The notes under the pieces were generated by a model. It was not told the origin of the DNA and searched no databases. It saw nothing but the letters and a program-made list of their open reading frames with translations. Below, piece after piece: positions 1 to 8,437 of a DNA stretch of 64,000 nucleotides (positions are counted from its first letter, which is position 1; every line of letters begins with the position of its first letter). Position numbers and translations under genes: made by a program. The stretch is taken from contig OY762933.1 of NCBI GenBank assembly GCA_963666765.1, forward strand, positions 806,001 to 870,000. Reading direction: 5' to 3'. This DNA is from Foliamicus sp963666765. Its GTDB lineage: Bacteria; Pseudomonadota; Gammaproteobacteria; Steroidobacterales; Foliamicaceae.

Positions 1-1854
1 CACGGCGGCCTGCCACTCGACGTTCACCGCGGGGCTGCTGTCGGACGCCAGTGACCTGAATCGCTCCGCCCCCGAGGTGTGGGTGGGAATGAAAGCGCGA
101 AATTCACGGTTGGTGACTTCCTTCACGCCCAGGTAATAGCGCTTAGTGATCCTCACCCTGCGGCGCACCTCGTTGTTCCGCCATCCCTGCGAGCCGCGCT
201 GCGAACCCATCTCGAACTCGCCCGGGAAAAGCATGACCATTTTTGCGCCCTGCGGGGTCTCGATTTCGGTGGGCTGGGCGGCCAGCATGTGCTGCTGCGG
301 CGTCAGGAGTTCGACCTCCACCTGCTGCGGATAGGCCGGTTGCGGAACCACCTCGCGCGACTGGGCCACGTAGCCTTCCAGGCTGACTTCAAGCTGTTGC
401 TCGGTCGAGGGCATTTGCAGATCGAGCGGAGTGCGTCCCGCGGACTGCCCGTTGACGCTCACCTGCGCGCCTGCCGGCCGGCTCAATACACGAATCGTTC
501 CCAGGCGCGGCTCGAGGCGGATGTTCAGGGACTGCTCGGCGCCCCGTCCCAGCGTCACCGTGCGTTCCTGCGATTCATAGCCCGCCCGGGAGACCACCAC
601 CCGGTGCGCCCGGTCCGGGCTTAGCTCCACGGTTGCAGGCGAGCCTCCTCGGAAGTCGCCGTCCACGGTAATGCTGGCGCCGGGCGGGTCCGTCTGCACG
701 CGAAGCACGCCGGCGGCCGGTTGCAGCCGGATGGTGGGCAGTGCTTGCGGCGAACCCGCAACCACGGTCAGCCGTTCGCGGTGGGTCGCAAATCCCGGTC
801 TGGAATACGACAGCACGCGCTCGCCCGAGAGCAATTCCACGGTCGCCGGCGTGGTCCCCAGAATCTGCCCTTCCGAGCGCAATTCAGCCCCGGGCGGATC
901 GCTGCTGGCTGTAATCTCCGCCCAATCGGGCTCAAGTTCCGCCGTAAACGGTTCCAGCCCCCCGCCGCCCTTTACGACCAGCGGCGCGTCGAGGTCCTTG
1001 TAGCGGGGTGCGCTTACGGAGAGGGCATAGGCGCCAGATTCCAGCGAAATCTCCTCACCAGGCGAAAACACGCCCTCGATGTCCCCGATCCGGATCTCCG
1101 CTCCGGCTACGGCCTCCACGATCACCCGTCCGGGCAACAGCCGCATGGCGAAGCGGAATTCCTGCCCTTCCCCGGCCCCCACCTCGATCTCCTCGTCCAG
1201 CGGGTAGTAGCCGTCCAGTTCCGCCCGTACCCGGTACGTGCCCTTCCAGAGAAGATAGCGGGTTCGGACATGAGGAGTGGGCAGCAGCGCTTCAACCTCG
1301 ACGGCAACCTCCGCGGGCTCGACCTCTATCAATACGCCTTCGGCGGTGAACACGAAGCCGGCGCTGGCAGCCAGCGACGCCAGCACCACGCCTGCCATCA
1401 GGCGCAGCCAAAGACGGCCCTTCCGCGCTTGCGTTGACCGCGACTCCCCTGCGGGTCTGCGGGCCGCTATCTCCGCCGGGACACTTTCGTCATCCGTCAT
1501 TTCGGGCGGCCTCGTGTCCCAGGCCCTCGCCAGGTAGCTCACGTCGAGGCGCATCGCCTCCTCGGAAACCGAGGCCAGCGTCACCTCTACCCCGGCGATG
1601 GCGAGCCGGTCGCCTTCCTTGAGCCACTGGGCGCCGCTGATCGCCTCGCCGTTCAGCTTGAGGCCGGAAATTCCCGCATAGCACTGCACCAGGGCGCGAT
1701 CTTCGAGAAGACTGATGCTGGCCGCCGGCGGCGCACCGGCGGGACCCGGAAGGCGGATGTGCGCGCCCGCGCCGCTGCCCAGCAGGACAGGCAGTTCGTT
1801 CGCCGCCAGGCTGCGCTCCCCTTCGGGCAGCACGAGAATCACGTCACGCGCCAT
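1..1854 (-). CDS. FHA-like / PEGA-repeat / formylglycine-generating-enzyme-like protein (3' end outside window)
   Basis: Open to the window edge; at least 618 residues. Residues 1-100 look like an FHA-type fold (LKLNGEAI, LKEGDRLAI near 65-90), though weakly. A basic patch then a membrane segment lie at about 146-170. Three PEGA-type repeats follow at about 311-515, each with a PPGA or PAGA motif and a G-x-TP or GxSP turn. From about 535 an SUMF1/FGE-sulfatase-like domain begins (PGEFEMGSQRGS, YYLGVKEVTNREFRAF). Such domains in kinase neighbourhoods are usually not true sulfatase activators. It starts 17 bases after the Ser/Thr kinase stop, so it is probably co-transcribed and may read the kinase's phosphorylation. 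Function is inferred; the catalytic end is not visible. Confidence 0.85.
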   Translation of the reverse strand, partial: MARDVILVLPEGERSLAANELPVLLGSGAGAHIRLPGPAGAPPAASISLLEDRALVQCYAGISGLKLNGEAISGAQWLKEGDRLAIAGVEVTLASVSEEAMRLDVSYLARAWDTRPPEMTDDESVPAEIAARRPAGESRSTQARKGRLWLRLMAGVVLASLAASAGFVFTAEGVLIEVEPAEVAVEVEALLPTPHVRTRYLLWKGTYRVRAELDGYYPLDEEIEVGAGEGQEFRFAMRLLPGRVIVEAVAGAEIRIGDIEGVFSPGEEISLESGAYALSVSAPRYKDLDAPLVVKGGGGLEPFTAELEPDWAEITASSDPPGAELRSEGQILGTTPATVELLSGERVLSYSRPGFATHRERLTVVAGSPQALPTIRLQPAAGVLRVQTDPPGASITVDGDFRGGSPATVELSPDRAHRVVVSRAGYESQERTVTLGRGAEQSLNIRLEPRLGTIRVLSRPAGAQVSVNGQSAGRTPLDLQMPSTEQQLEVSLEGYVAQSREVVPQPAYPQQVEVELLTPQQHMLAAQPTEIETPQGAKMVMLFPGEFEMGSQRGSQGWRNNEVRRRVRITKRYYLGVKEVTNREFRAFIPTHTSGAERFRSLASDSSPAVNVEWQAAV

Positions 1855-1871
1855 CGCTCACGCCTCCCGTG

Positions 1872-4196
1872 TCAGATTGGTTCCGTGCAGACCAGCACCA
1901 GCGGTTCCGGCAATCCTTCCGGCGCAACGATGAACTCGCGGCGCACGTCGCGATAGCCGTCCCGGGTCCCGACGGCCGTGTAGGCGCCTGGACGAAGCTG
2001 CAGCATGCGGTCGTCGAAACTTCCCAGGCGGCCGACATGAAATATGGTCACTTCGGTGAAGCCGTCGGAACGCAGCCGAACGGGCGCGGGTGTGGCAGCC
2101 ACGGCCAGGATACGCTCAAGCCGTTCAATCTGTCCGCCCAGGCGCGAGCCCCGATCGGGAATCGCCGCAGCTTCGTCCAGCAGGCGCCTGCCCCGTTGCC
2201 AGGCCTCGTCCCGGTTCAGCAACTGGGCGTTGGCAATGGTTTCTTCCAATGCGTCGTCCAGCCACACTCGCCGCTCGGCTTCCGCCAGTGCGCGTTGCGC
2301 GGACACGATGTTCGAGTCGATCTCAAGCATGCCGCGGTAATTTTCGGCCGCCTTGCGCCAGTCTTCCGCGAACCTGCCTGACATTGCGGCTGCCTGCAGT
2401 TTCGCCAGCCGCTGCCCACGTTCCTCCAGTTCCAGCGCCGCGAGGGCCTCGACCGGATCGGGATCGTTCGGACGCTGTTGCCGAGCCGCTTCGAACGCTG
2501 CGCGCGCCGCTGCGACATCGCCTTCTCCAAGCGCCGCATGTCCCCTCGACATACGCGCGTTGAACAGCCGCTGATCGATTCGGGCGTTGACTGCCGACAG
2601 TTCACCGCGTGCCTCCTGCCGATCGGGGTCAATCCGGAGTACCGCCTGCCACGCGGCCCGCTGCTCTTCGAGGCTGCCGTCACGCATACTGGCCCGCGCC
2701 TCGGCCACCGCCTGCATGGTATCGGGCAGCCGGTCCGCACGCCGCGCCGCCAATTGCACGTCCGGATCCGTGGTTCCAAGAAGTATTCCGGCCTTTTCAA
2801 GTGCCGCCAGGGCGGCGGCCTGGTCGCCCGATTCGATCGCCTGCTGTGCCTCGTCAAGGGAACCGCGGCCAATATCCGGCGCCTGTTCGCGCAGTTCATG
2901 CAGCATCTCGCCTGCGCTTGCGTACGCGTTCTGCGCGTCCGGATATTCTCGCCGCCGGTAGAAGCTGTCTCCCTTCTCCTCCTCGGCCATGGCCTGCTCC
3001 CAGGCGCCGCCCGACCACAGGGAGGGCTGCAGCGCTGCCAGGTACCGACGATCCTGGAGCATTTTGCCCATGGCTTCGTCGGCCGCCTCACGCTGCGTTC
3101 TCAGAAGCTGCATGTCCTGGCGGGACGCCTCGGCCTCCTGAACAATTCGCTCGGGCGGCGGACGGCGGCTCGCGCGCTCCTCGGCAATGCGGGGCAGGAA
3201 AATGAACAGCGCCGCTGCCGCCACCAGCAGGACACCGCCCGCTGCGTAAGCCACCCAAAGGGGCACGCCGGAACTGCGCTGCAGCGCCGGGGCGGGCGAA
3301 CCGTCGCGCTCGCCGGCAGCGGCGCCGGCACGAGCGCGGGCCACAATGGCGGCAGCCTCGGAAGGGCCGCCGGCGCCGGCGGATTCCGCCAGGATCTCTT
3401 CCAGGGCTGAGCGCACGGCCTGCATCGTCACCGGCCTCAGCGCCTCGTCGCGCGCGAGCATCGCGGCAACCAGTTCGGCCAGGTCGCCGGGAAGTTGCGG
3501 CTGCCCTTCAGGAGCCGCGGGCGGCGCCAGTACGCCGGCGCGAATGGCTTCCTCGCTGATGTCCGGCGCGAACGGCGGAAAGCCGCACAACAACTCGTAG
3601 ATTACGCAACCCAGCCCATACATGTCGTCGCTGGTCCCTGCCGGGCCGCCGTCCAGTTGCCGGGGGCTCATATAGGCCAGGGAACCCCCCGATCGCCGGA
3701 CTCTCCGCTCATCGGCCGCATCGGGCAGGACGGCGGCGCCGAAATCGCTCAGACAGGCGGCGCCCGACTCGTCCAGCAGAATGTTGTGCGGCTTGATATC
3801 GCCGTGCACCACGCCTTTACGGTGGGCATAGGCAAGGGCGTCGCAGACCGGCAGCAGGCGCCTTGCCGTGTCGCTCCAGGGTTCGCCGGACCGCTCGCCA
3901 ATGTGTCCGCCCGGCAGGACGCGCATCGTGAAGAAATGGCTCCCGCCCTCGGAGACCAATTCCTGCGGGCGCACTATGGCCGGATGAACCAGGGACTGGG
4001 CAACGGAGAATTCGCGCCGGAAGTGGTGGACCCGGGTTGCGTCGCCTGCGTGCCCGTCCCGGAGCAGCTTGAGGGCGATTTCCCGCTTTTCCCGTATCTC
4101 TTCCGCAAGCCACACCTGACCGAGTCCCCCGGCGCCCAGCGGGCGCAGGAGACGGAACCGGGATGCCAGCACTTCGCCTTGTTTTCGGTCGGTCAT
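1872..4196 (-). CDS. Transmembrane serine/threonine protein kinase with PEGA-like C-terminus
   Basis: PknB-type kinase of 774 residues. Visible are the glycine loop (GAGGLGQVW), the lysine of IALK (residue 43), the catalytic HGDIKPHN (Asp133) and DFG (151-153). The activation segment ends in SPRQLDG instead of APE-like text. A membrane span (VPLWVAYAAGGVLLV...) comes after the kinase domain. A long helical region with TPR-like stretches follows (GDVAAARAAFEAARQQRP). The last 65 residues resemble a PEGA repeat (RPGAYTAVGTRDGYRDVRREF). I chose ATG at 4196; a GTG five codons earlier (4211) is possible. It lies between the lipoprotein gene and the FHA/PEGA gene on the same strand, suggesting one envelope signalling unit. 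Confidence 0.92.
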   Translation of the reverse strand: MTDRKQGEVLASRFRLLRPLGAGGLGQVWLAEEIREKREIALKLLRDGHAGDATRVHHFRREFSVAQSLVHPAIVRPQELVSEGGSHFFTMRVLPGGHIGERSGEPWSDTARRLLPVCDALAYAHRKGVVHGDIKPHNILLDESGAACLSDFGAAVLPDAADERRVRRSGGSLAYMSPRQLDGGPAGTSDDMYGLGCVIYELLCGFPPFAPDISEEAIRAGVLAPPAAPEGQPQLPGDLAELVAAMLARDEALRPVTMQAVRSALEEILAESAGAGGPSEAAAIVARARAGAAAGERDGSPAPALQRSSGVPLWVAYAAGGVLLVAAAALFIFLPRIAEERASRRPPPERIVQEAEASRQDMQLLRTQREAADEAMGKMLQDRRYLAALQPSLWSGGAWEQAMAEEEKGDSFYRRREYPDAQNAYASAGEMLHELREQAPDIGRGSLDEAQQAIESGDQAAALAALEKAGILLGTTDPDVQLAARRADRLPDTMQAVAEARASMRDGSLEEQRAAWQAVLRIDPDRQEARGELSAVNARIDQRLFNARMSRGHAALGEGDVAAARAAFEAARQQRPNDPDPVEALAALELEERGQRLAKLQAAAMSGRFAEDWRKAAENYRGMLEIDSNIVSAQRALAEAERRVWLDDALEETIANAQLLNRDEAWQRGRRLLDEAAAIPDRGSRLGGQIERLERILAVAATPAPVRLRSDGFTEVTIFHVGRLGSFDDRMLQLRPGAYTAVGTRDGYRDVRREFIVAPEGLPEPLVLVCTEPI

Positions 4197-4256
4197 TGAA
4201 TCGCCAGGCACGGGCGTGTTTGTGGCGCGGTCAGTGCGGGACGCGCTCGCTCCCGT

Positions 4257-5483
4257 TCAGGGGCGCTGCAGGGACGTACCCTCAGGGTCTTGCGCACCCG
4301 GCACTTCAAGAACGCCGGTTTCCCGGGCGTAGATTTCGCGCAGCAGGCGGCGCCACTCACGAAACCGTTCCTCGGCGGACCCGGTCAAACGACGGGTCTG
4401 GCCTTCCAGTTCCACGACCATGGGTTCCGCCTCGGCGTCAAAGGACTCGCCCACCTCACGCAGGGCCTCGGCGTGCATTTTGGCTTCCTCGCGCCGGCTC
4501 AGGCTGCTCTGTATTCCCATGAAGCCGCCCTGGATCATGGTGCCGGTAACGCCCATGTTGTCGCCGCCGCTCGATTCGTACGCGATGGCGCCCAGAATAC
4601 CGAGCACTCCCAGAAGCATGCGCGTGTTCGCCGACCTGCGCATTTCCTCATAGCTCAAGCGGCCTTCGCGCGCCATTCGCCGCCAGTCCGTGTACGGTTG
4701 GTCCAGGCCGTAGTAGAGATTGGCGTAGTGCTCGTTGACGGCGTCGATCAGAGCATATTCCCGTTCGCGCACTTCGCGCATGCGACTGACCATGGGCTCG
4801 TCCGCAGCCGGCAGCCTTCTGACCTCGTATTGCCCGTTGCCGGTCTCTTCCAGGTAGCCATTGAAGGCCTGCGGAACTACGCTCAGCCCGTAGCGCAAAT
4901 CGCTGATCTCGCGAATGCGCTGCAGTTCGCCGGCGCTGAGCCGCGCGCGCGCGTCAAGCAGGTCATTTGCGATCCGGTTGTAGATATTCTGGTAGGGATC
5001 CTCGGGACCGGTATTGCGAATGTAAGCCTGCTCCGCGACCAGCATTTCATACTTCTTCTCGAACCACTGCCGGCCGGACGAATCCCAGGCGCCGACGCGC
5101 AGTTGCGCGCTGTAGCCGTCAGACTGGTCTATCCGGCCCGAAACCACAATGTCCGCAACCGGGCTGAATTCCGGCAGGACGCTTACCGCCCCCCAGTAGC
5201 CAGTGGTTTCAAGCGTACTCTTGAGGTGGTACGGCATGTAGCGGGCCTCGGCGCGGCGAATCTCCGGAAAGACAAAGCTGTCATTGAGTTGCTGATCGCT
5301 GGCGTCTTCGGGAAGTCCCGTATCGAACACCAGGATGCCCACGTTCAGCAGGGCTTCCGTAGCAATTTCGCTCTCCGCCCGCTGCAGTCCCACCTGGGTG
5401 TACTGGACCTCGCGCGCCGATGTGCAGGCGCCCAGCACGACGATGCAGGCAGCCAGGCCAAGTGTCCTGATCGACTGGTTCAC
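4257..5483 (-). CDS. Lipoprotein of unknown function
   Basis: 408 residues. The start is GTG at 5483, overlapping the TGA of the upstream gene (GTGA), so translation is coupled. A longer in-frame ATG at 5522 would overlap more and place the signal peptide deep inside. A short signal peptide ends in the lipobox VLGAC (Cys20). The body (ILVFDTGLPEDASD, DIVVSGRIDQSDGY, YEMLVAEQAY) suggests a periplasm-facing domain that I do not recognise. A glycine-rich hydrophobic patch (LLGVLGILGAIAYESSGG) near residues 300-320 could touch the membrane. It lies between the repeat lipoprotein and the Ser/Thr kinase and probably belongs to the same envelope system. Confidence 0.85.
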   Translation of the reverse strand: MNQSIRTLGLAACIVVLGACTSAREVQYTQVGLQRAESEIATEALLNVGILVFDTGLPEDASDQQLNDSFVFPEIRRAEARYMPYHLKSTLETTGYWGAVSVLPEFSPVADIVVSGRIDQSDGYSAQLRVGAWDSSGRQWFEKKYEMLVAEQAYIRNTGPEDPYQNIYNRIANDLLDARARLSAGELQRIREISDLRYGLSVVPQAFNGYLEETGNGQYEVRRLPAADEPMVSRMREVREREYALIDAVNEHYANLYYGLDQPYTDWRRMAREGRLSYEEMRRSANTRMLLGVLGILGAIAYESSGGDNMGVTGTMIQGGFMGIQSSLSRREEAKMHAEALREVGESFDAEAEPMVVELEGQTRRLTGSAEERFREWRRLLREIYARETGVLEVPGAQDPEGTSLQRP

Positions 5484-6541
5484 TTTGTATTCAACCCCAT
5501 GTGCTTGCGATATTCGTCCCACAATGCCTCGCGGATGCGCGGGTCTTCTTCCTGCTCCGCCGCTTCGCGAATCTGCCGCGCCACCTGGTCTTCCCTGCCC
5601 GCAGCCTCGGCAATGTCCTCCGGAATCTCTATCTTTGTTTCCGGCTGTTCGCCGGCTTCGCCTGTATCGCCGTCTTCAAGCGGACCTCCCTGGCCGCCGC
5701 CGCCACCACCGCTGGCGCCGGCGCCACCGGCACTGTTCCCGGCGGACTCACTGCCTGGGCCCTGGCCGTTACCGCCAATGCCTCCTCCGGACGCGTTGGG
5801 AATGGTGACCATTGCCCCGCCGGAGCCGCCGGGCTCGCCGATCATTCCGCCCGCGCCGCCGGACCCGGCGGCCGAACCCTGGCCTGCGGATGCCATGGCG
5901 CCGCGCTCGCGAGCTATTTCGCGATCGTAACCCTCCATGGACTCGCGCAGGACTCCTTCAGGATCGCCCGCGCCCTGCGCACCGCCTGCACCTGCCGTGC
6001 CGTCCGGCTCGCTGCCCTGCCCGCCTCCGAAACCACCGCCGGTTCCCATCGAACCGGCCTGCTGACCGTCGGCATTGCCCTGTTGGCCTGACTGCCCACC
6101 TGCCGAACCGCTGGCGCCGCCCATGGAACCCATCGAGCCCTGCGAACCACCGGACGATCCCATCGAACCGCCCATCGAGCCCTGAGAACCACCGGACGAT
6201 CCCATCGAACCGCCCATCGAGCCTCGCGAACCGCCGGGTGAACCCATCGAGCCTCGCGAACCACCGGATGAACCCATTGAACCGCCCATCGAGCCCTGAG
6301 AACCACTGGACGAACCCATCGAACCGCCCATGGAGCCCTGCGAACCACCCATGGAGCCCTGAGAACCGCCCATGGAGCCTTGCGAACCGCCGGAAGAACC
6401 CGAACTGCCGCTGGGTTGAGGCATGGAAACCGGTGGGCCGCCGGACGGCGAAGACATGCCTCCAGTGGTCTGGCAATTGGCCAGGACCAGCACTGCGCAG
6501 AGCGCCATACAAAAGCCTGAAATACGCACTGTGCCTTTCAT
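5480..6541 (-). CDS. Gly/Ser/Met-rich tandem-repeat lipoprotein
   Basis: 353 residues from ATG 6541; an upstream in-frame TTG at 6568 is less likely. The signal peptide ends in LANC (Cys23). Residues 45 to about 150 are built from GGSQGSMGGS and GSMGSSGGS units. A low-complexity Gly-rich stretch (GSGGAGGMIGEPGGSGG) follows, then an acidic tail with real sequence character (TKIEIPEDIAEAAGREDQVARQIREAAEQEEDP). The repeats suggest a flexible linker or surface layer carrying the C-terminal helix. It is the first gene of the kinase cluster and is translationally coupled to the next lipoprotein. I do not recognise a family. The opposite strand is also open across the repeat, an effect of composition. 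Confidence 0.8.
   Translation of the reverse strand: MKGTVRISGFCMALCAVLVLANCQTTGGMSSPSGGPPVSMPQPSGSSGSSGGSQGSMGGSQGSMGGSQGSMGGSMGSSSGSQGSMGGSMGSSGGSRGSMGSPGGSRGSMGGSMGSSGGSQGSMGGSMGSSGGSQGSMGSMGGASGSAGGQSGQQGNADGQQAGSMGTGGGFGGGQGSEPDGTAGAGGAQGAGDPEGVLRESMEGYDREIARERGAMASAGQGSAAGSGGAGGMIGEPGGSGGAMVTIPNASGGGIGGNGQGPGSESAGNSAGGAGASGGGGGGQGGPLEDGDTGEAGEQPETKIEIPEDIAEAAGREDQVARQIREAAEQEEDPRIREALWDEYRKHMGLNTK
6115..6409 (-). repeat. In-frame coding tandem repeat (GSMGGS units)
   Basis: The DNA carries repeated blocks reading, on the plus strand, close to 'cccatcgagccctgagaacc' and 'ggacgatcccatcgaaccg', arranged as imperfect units in multiples of three. They encode the Gly/Ser/Met repeats of the lipoprotein. 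Near-identical neighbouring copies make slippage or recombination likely, so repeat number may vary between strains. The boundaries are approximate. Confidence 0.8.
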
Positions 6542-6620
6542 TGCGGTTGGTCGACCTTTACATTTCAAGCTAGCATACCACCGGCATGGTACCGGGCCCT
6601 TTAGGCATTGGATGCGCCAA

Positions 6621-6815
6621 TCAGCCTTCGCGTCGCTTTCTGTAATCTTCGTAATTCAGCCGGCCCGAGCGCACCGCGGGCGGATAGTGCCCGTAACGTT
6701 CCTGTTCGCGTTTTTGCCGAACGCGCCTCATCACCCAGGCGGCCAGATTGAACAGCACAAAGGCAAGCGCCAGCAGCGCGCCCACGTTGTCGAAGAAAAA
6801 GCTGAACAAATCCAC
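6621..6815 (-). CDS. Small single-pass membrane protein
   Basis: 64 residues from a GTG start, preceded by a GAGG-like ribosome site. An N-terminal hydrophobic span (FDNVGALLALAFVLFNLAAWVM) is followed by a strongly basic cytoplasmic tail (RRVRQKREQERYGHYPP...YRKRREG). The span, the positive-inside tail and the lack of any better frame support it being real. No family recognised. An overlapping 73-codon frame here is very Arg-rich with no membrane segment and is rejected. Confidence 0.55.
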   Translation of the reverse strand: MDLFSFFFDNVGALLALAFVLFNLAAWVMRRVRQKREQERYGHYPPAVRSGRLNYEDYRKRREG

Positions 6816-6924
6816 GAATCACTCGCCTCGCATGCGCAAGAAAGTACCTGCAACAGCCTTTATTTTACGCAGATCGCAGTAGTACTATCGAGACCATGTC
6901 GCTTGCGGTCTCAACCGGGAACTG

Positions 6925-7443
6925 ATGCGCCCCCGCTACCGGAACCTGCTGGTGGCCGTTTTCCTGGCGGGCGTGCTGGTCCTTGTCTGGCAACTGCAGG
7001 GAAGCGAAGCCACCACGACGGTGTTGCTGCTGACATCCGCCGAACGTCAGGACGGTGACTCCGCTTCACTCAGTAAAGCCGGTCGCGCCCGCGCAGAAGC
7101 GCTCAGCCGGCTCGCGGGCAACCTCGCCGCCCCCGATCTGCTGGCCGGTATCTTCAGCGCCGGTGGCGAACCCGAGCGCGAAACGGTTCGCATGCTTTCC
7201 GAACGCCTGGGCAAGTCCATTACGGACGTGCTGATCGAAGACCCGGGCGCCTTCGCGCGCGGGCTGGCCAGACAGCACCGCGGAAAGATCGTGATTATCG
7301 TGACCGGCGACAACCTGGCTTCGGCGCTGCTGGCCGAGTGGGACGCCGCCGCGCTCAGCCTGGCGGAATTCGGACCGGGAAGAATGCACCTGATCAGCCT
7401 GCCCTCCTTCGGTCAGCCGCGAACGCTCGTCTTGCACTACTGA
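6925..7443 (+). CDS. Exported or anchored histidine-phosphatase-like protein, probably catalytically dead
   Basis: 172 residues with a good ribosome site (GGGAAC) before the ATG. An N-terminal hydrophobic anchor (LLVAVFLAGVLVLVW) precedes a phosphoglycerate-mutase-like body: LSKAGRARAEALSRL matches the 'LsxxGxxRAxxL' block of this superfamily. The catalytic RHG/RHAE motif is replaced by TSAE (VLLLTSAERQDGD). The second catalytic His region reads IIVTGDNLASAL, with Asp where His is expected. The fold is inferred from these blocks; loss of the histidines is seen directly. It is flanked by convergent and divergent genes, so it is probably a single-gene unit. Confidence 0.75.
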   Translation: MRPRYRNLLVAVFLAGVLVLVWQLQGSEATTTVLLLTSAERQDGDSASLSKAGRARAEALSRLAGNLAAPDLLAGIFSAGGEPERETVRMLSERLGKSITDVLIEDPGAFARGLARQHRGKIVIIVTGDNLASALLAEWDAAALSLAEFGPGRMHLISLPSFGQPRTLVLHY

Positions 7444-7462
7444 GAGCGATGCGCTCCCTCCT

Positions 7463-8437
7463 TCAGCTCAAGAGGCGGCTGAAGGTTGCCATATCGATGT
7501 TGGACCCGCACAGCAGCACGCCCACGTGCTTGCCCTCAAGCCGCTCGTGCAACGGGCCGATGGCGGCGGCGGTAGCGGTCGCGCATGCCGGCTCCACCAT
7601 CATCTTCAATTCCTGCAGGATCAGCCGCATCGCCTGGCGAATCTCATCGTCTTCGACCCGGCCGAGATCGTCCATGTGGCGGCTGACCAGCGCAAAGCTG
7701 TATTCGCGGGCATTGGGGGCCCGCAGGCTGTCGGCGATCGAATCGACGCGGCTGGCCTGAACCGGCTCGTTGCCGACGAGGCTCTGGAACATTGAATCGG
7801 CGCCAAAAGGTTCCGCACCGTACACCTTGATCTCAGGACGAATCTGCTTGGCCGCCGAGGCAACCCCGCCGATCAGCCCTCCGCCTCCCACCGGGATCAC
7901 CAGCGCGTCCAGGTCGGGCGCCTGCTCCAGCCACTCCATGGCGAGGGCGCCCGTGCCGATGGCAATCGAACGCCCCTCGAAGGGGTGGACCAGGGTCTTC
8001 CCGTCCTGTTTCTCGATGTTCTGGACCCTTTGAAAGGCGGCTTCCGCGTTGTCGCTCAATTCCACTTTCGCGCCCCAGGCCCTCGCCTGGCGAATTCGCG
8101 CCGGGTTTGCCGGAGAAATGATCACGACATGGGCCGGGGCGCCCATGACATGCGCCGCCCAGGACACGGCTACGGCGTGATTGCCGGCGCTGACTGCGGT
8201 CACGCCCCTTTTTACTTTTTCCTCGGGCAGGGAAAGCATCCAGGCCAGCGCGCCCCTGGCCTTGAACGTTCCGGTCATCTGCAGCAGCTCGAACTTGATC
8301 GATATCCGCAGGTCCGGCGCGCGCTTGCTGATCTGCGTGCCGCGCCAGTCATGCACCGGGGTACGCACGATACGATCTTTGACCACGTCCCTGTAGGCGC
8401 GTATCTCGCTGAGTGAAGGGGGTTCATGAACAGTCAT
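7463..8437 (-). CDS. PLP-dependent threonine/serine dehydratase-like enzyme
   Basis: 324 residues, fold-type II PLP enzyme of the threonine dehydratase/serine racemase group. The PLP lysine lies in MTGTFKARGA (Lys59). SAGNHAVAV is the substrate-binding loop and VGGGGLIGG the phosphate-binding loop. It likely deaminates threonine, serine or a hydroxylated relative to the 2-oxo acid. It is the last gene of a minus-strand operon; its ATG overlaps the stop of the hydroxy-acid oxidase (ATGA). There is no C-terminal ACT regulatory domain, so it resembles the short catabolic or racemase-like forms. Substrate not determined. Confidence 0.88.
   Translation of the reverse strand: MTVHEPPSLSEIRAYRDVVKDRIVRTPVHDWRGTQISKRAPDLRISIKFELLQMTGTFKARGALAWMLSLPEEKVKRGVTAVSAGNHAVAVSWAAHVMGAPAHVVIISPANPARIRQARAWGAKVELSDNAEAAFQRVQNIEKQDGKTLVHPFEGRSIAIGTGALAMEWLEQAPDLDALVIPVGGGGLIGGVASAAKQIRPEIKVYGAEPFGADSMFQSLVGNEPVQASRVDSIADSLRAPNAREYSFALVSRHMDDLGRVEDDEIRQAMRLILQELKMMVEPACATATAAAIGPLHERLEGKHVGVLLCGSNIDMATFSRLLS

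Noticed and set aside
6115..6409. CRISPR-like repeated blocks
   Set aside because: Repeats are in frame with a lipoprotein, have no unique spacers and vary in length.
5812..6573. Arg/Pro/Asn-rich frame opposite the repeat lipoprotein
   Set aside because: Low-complexity product of the repeat; the minus-strand frame has signal peptide, lipobox and overlapping stop/start.
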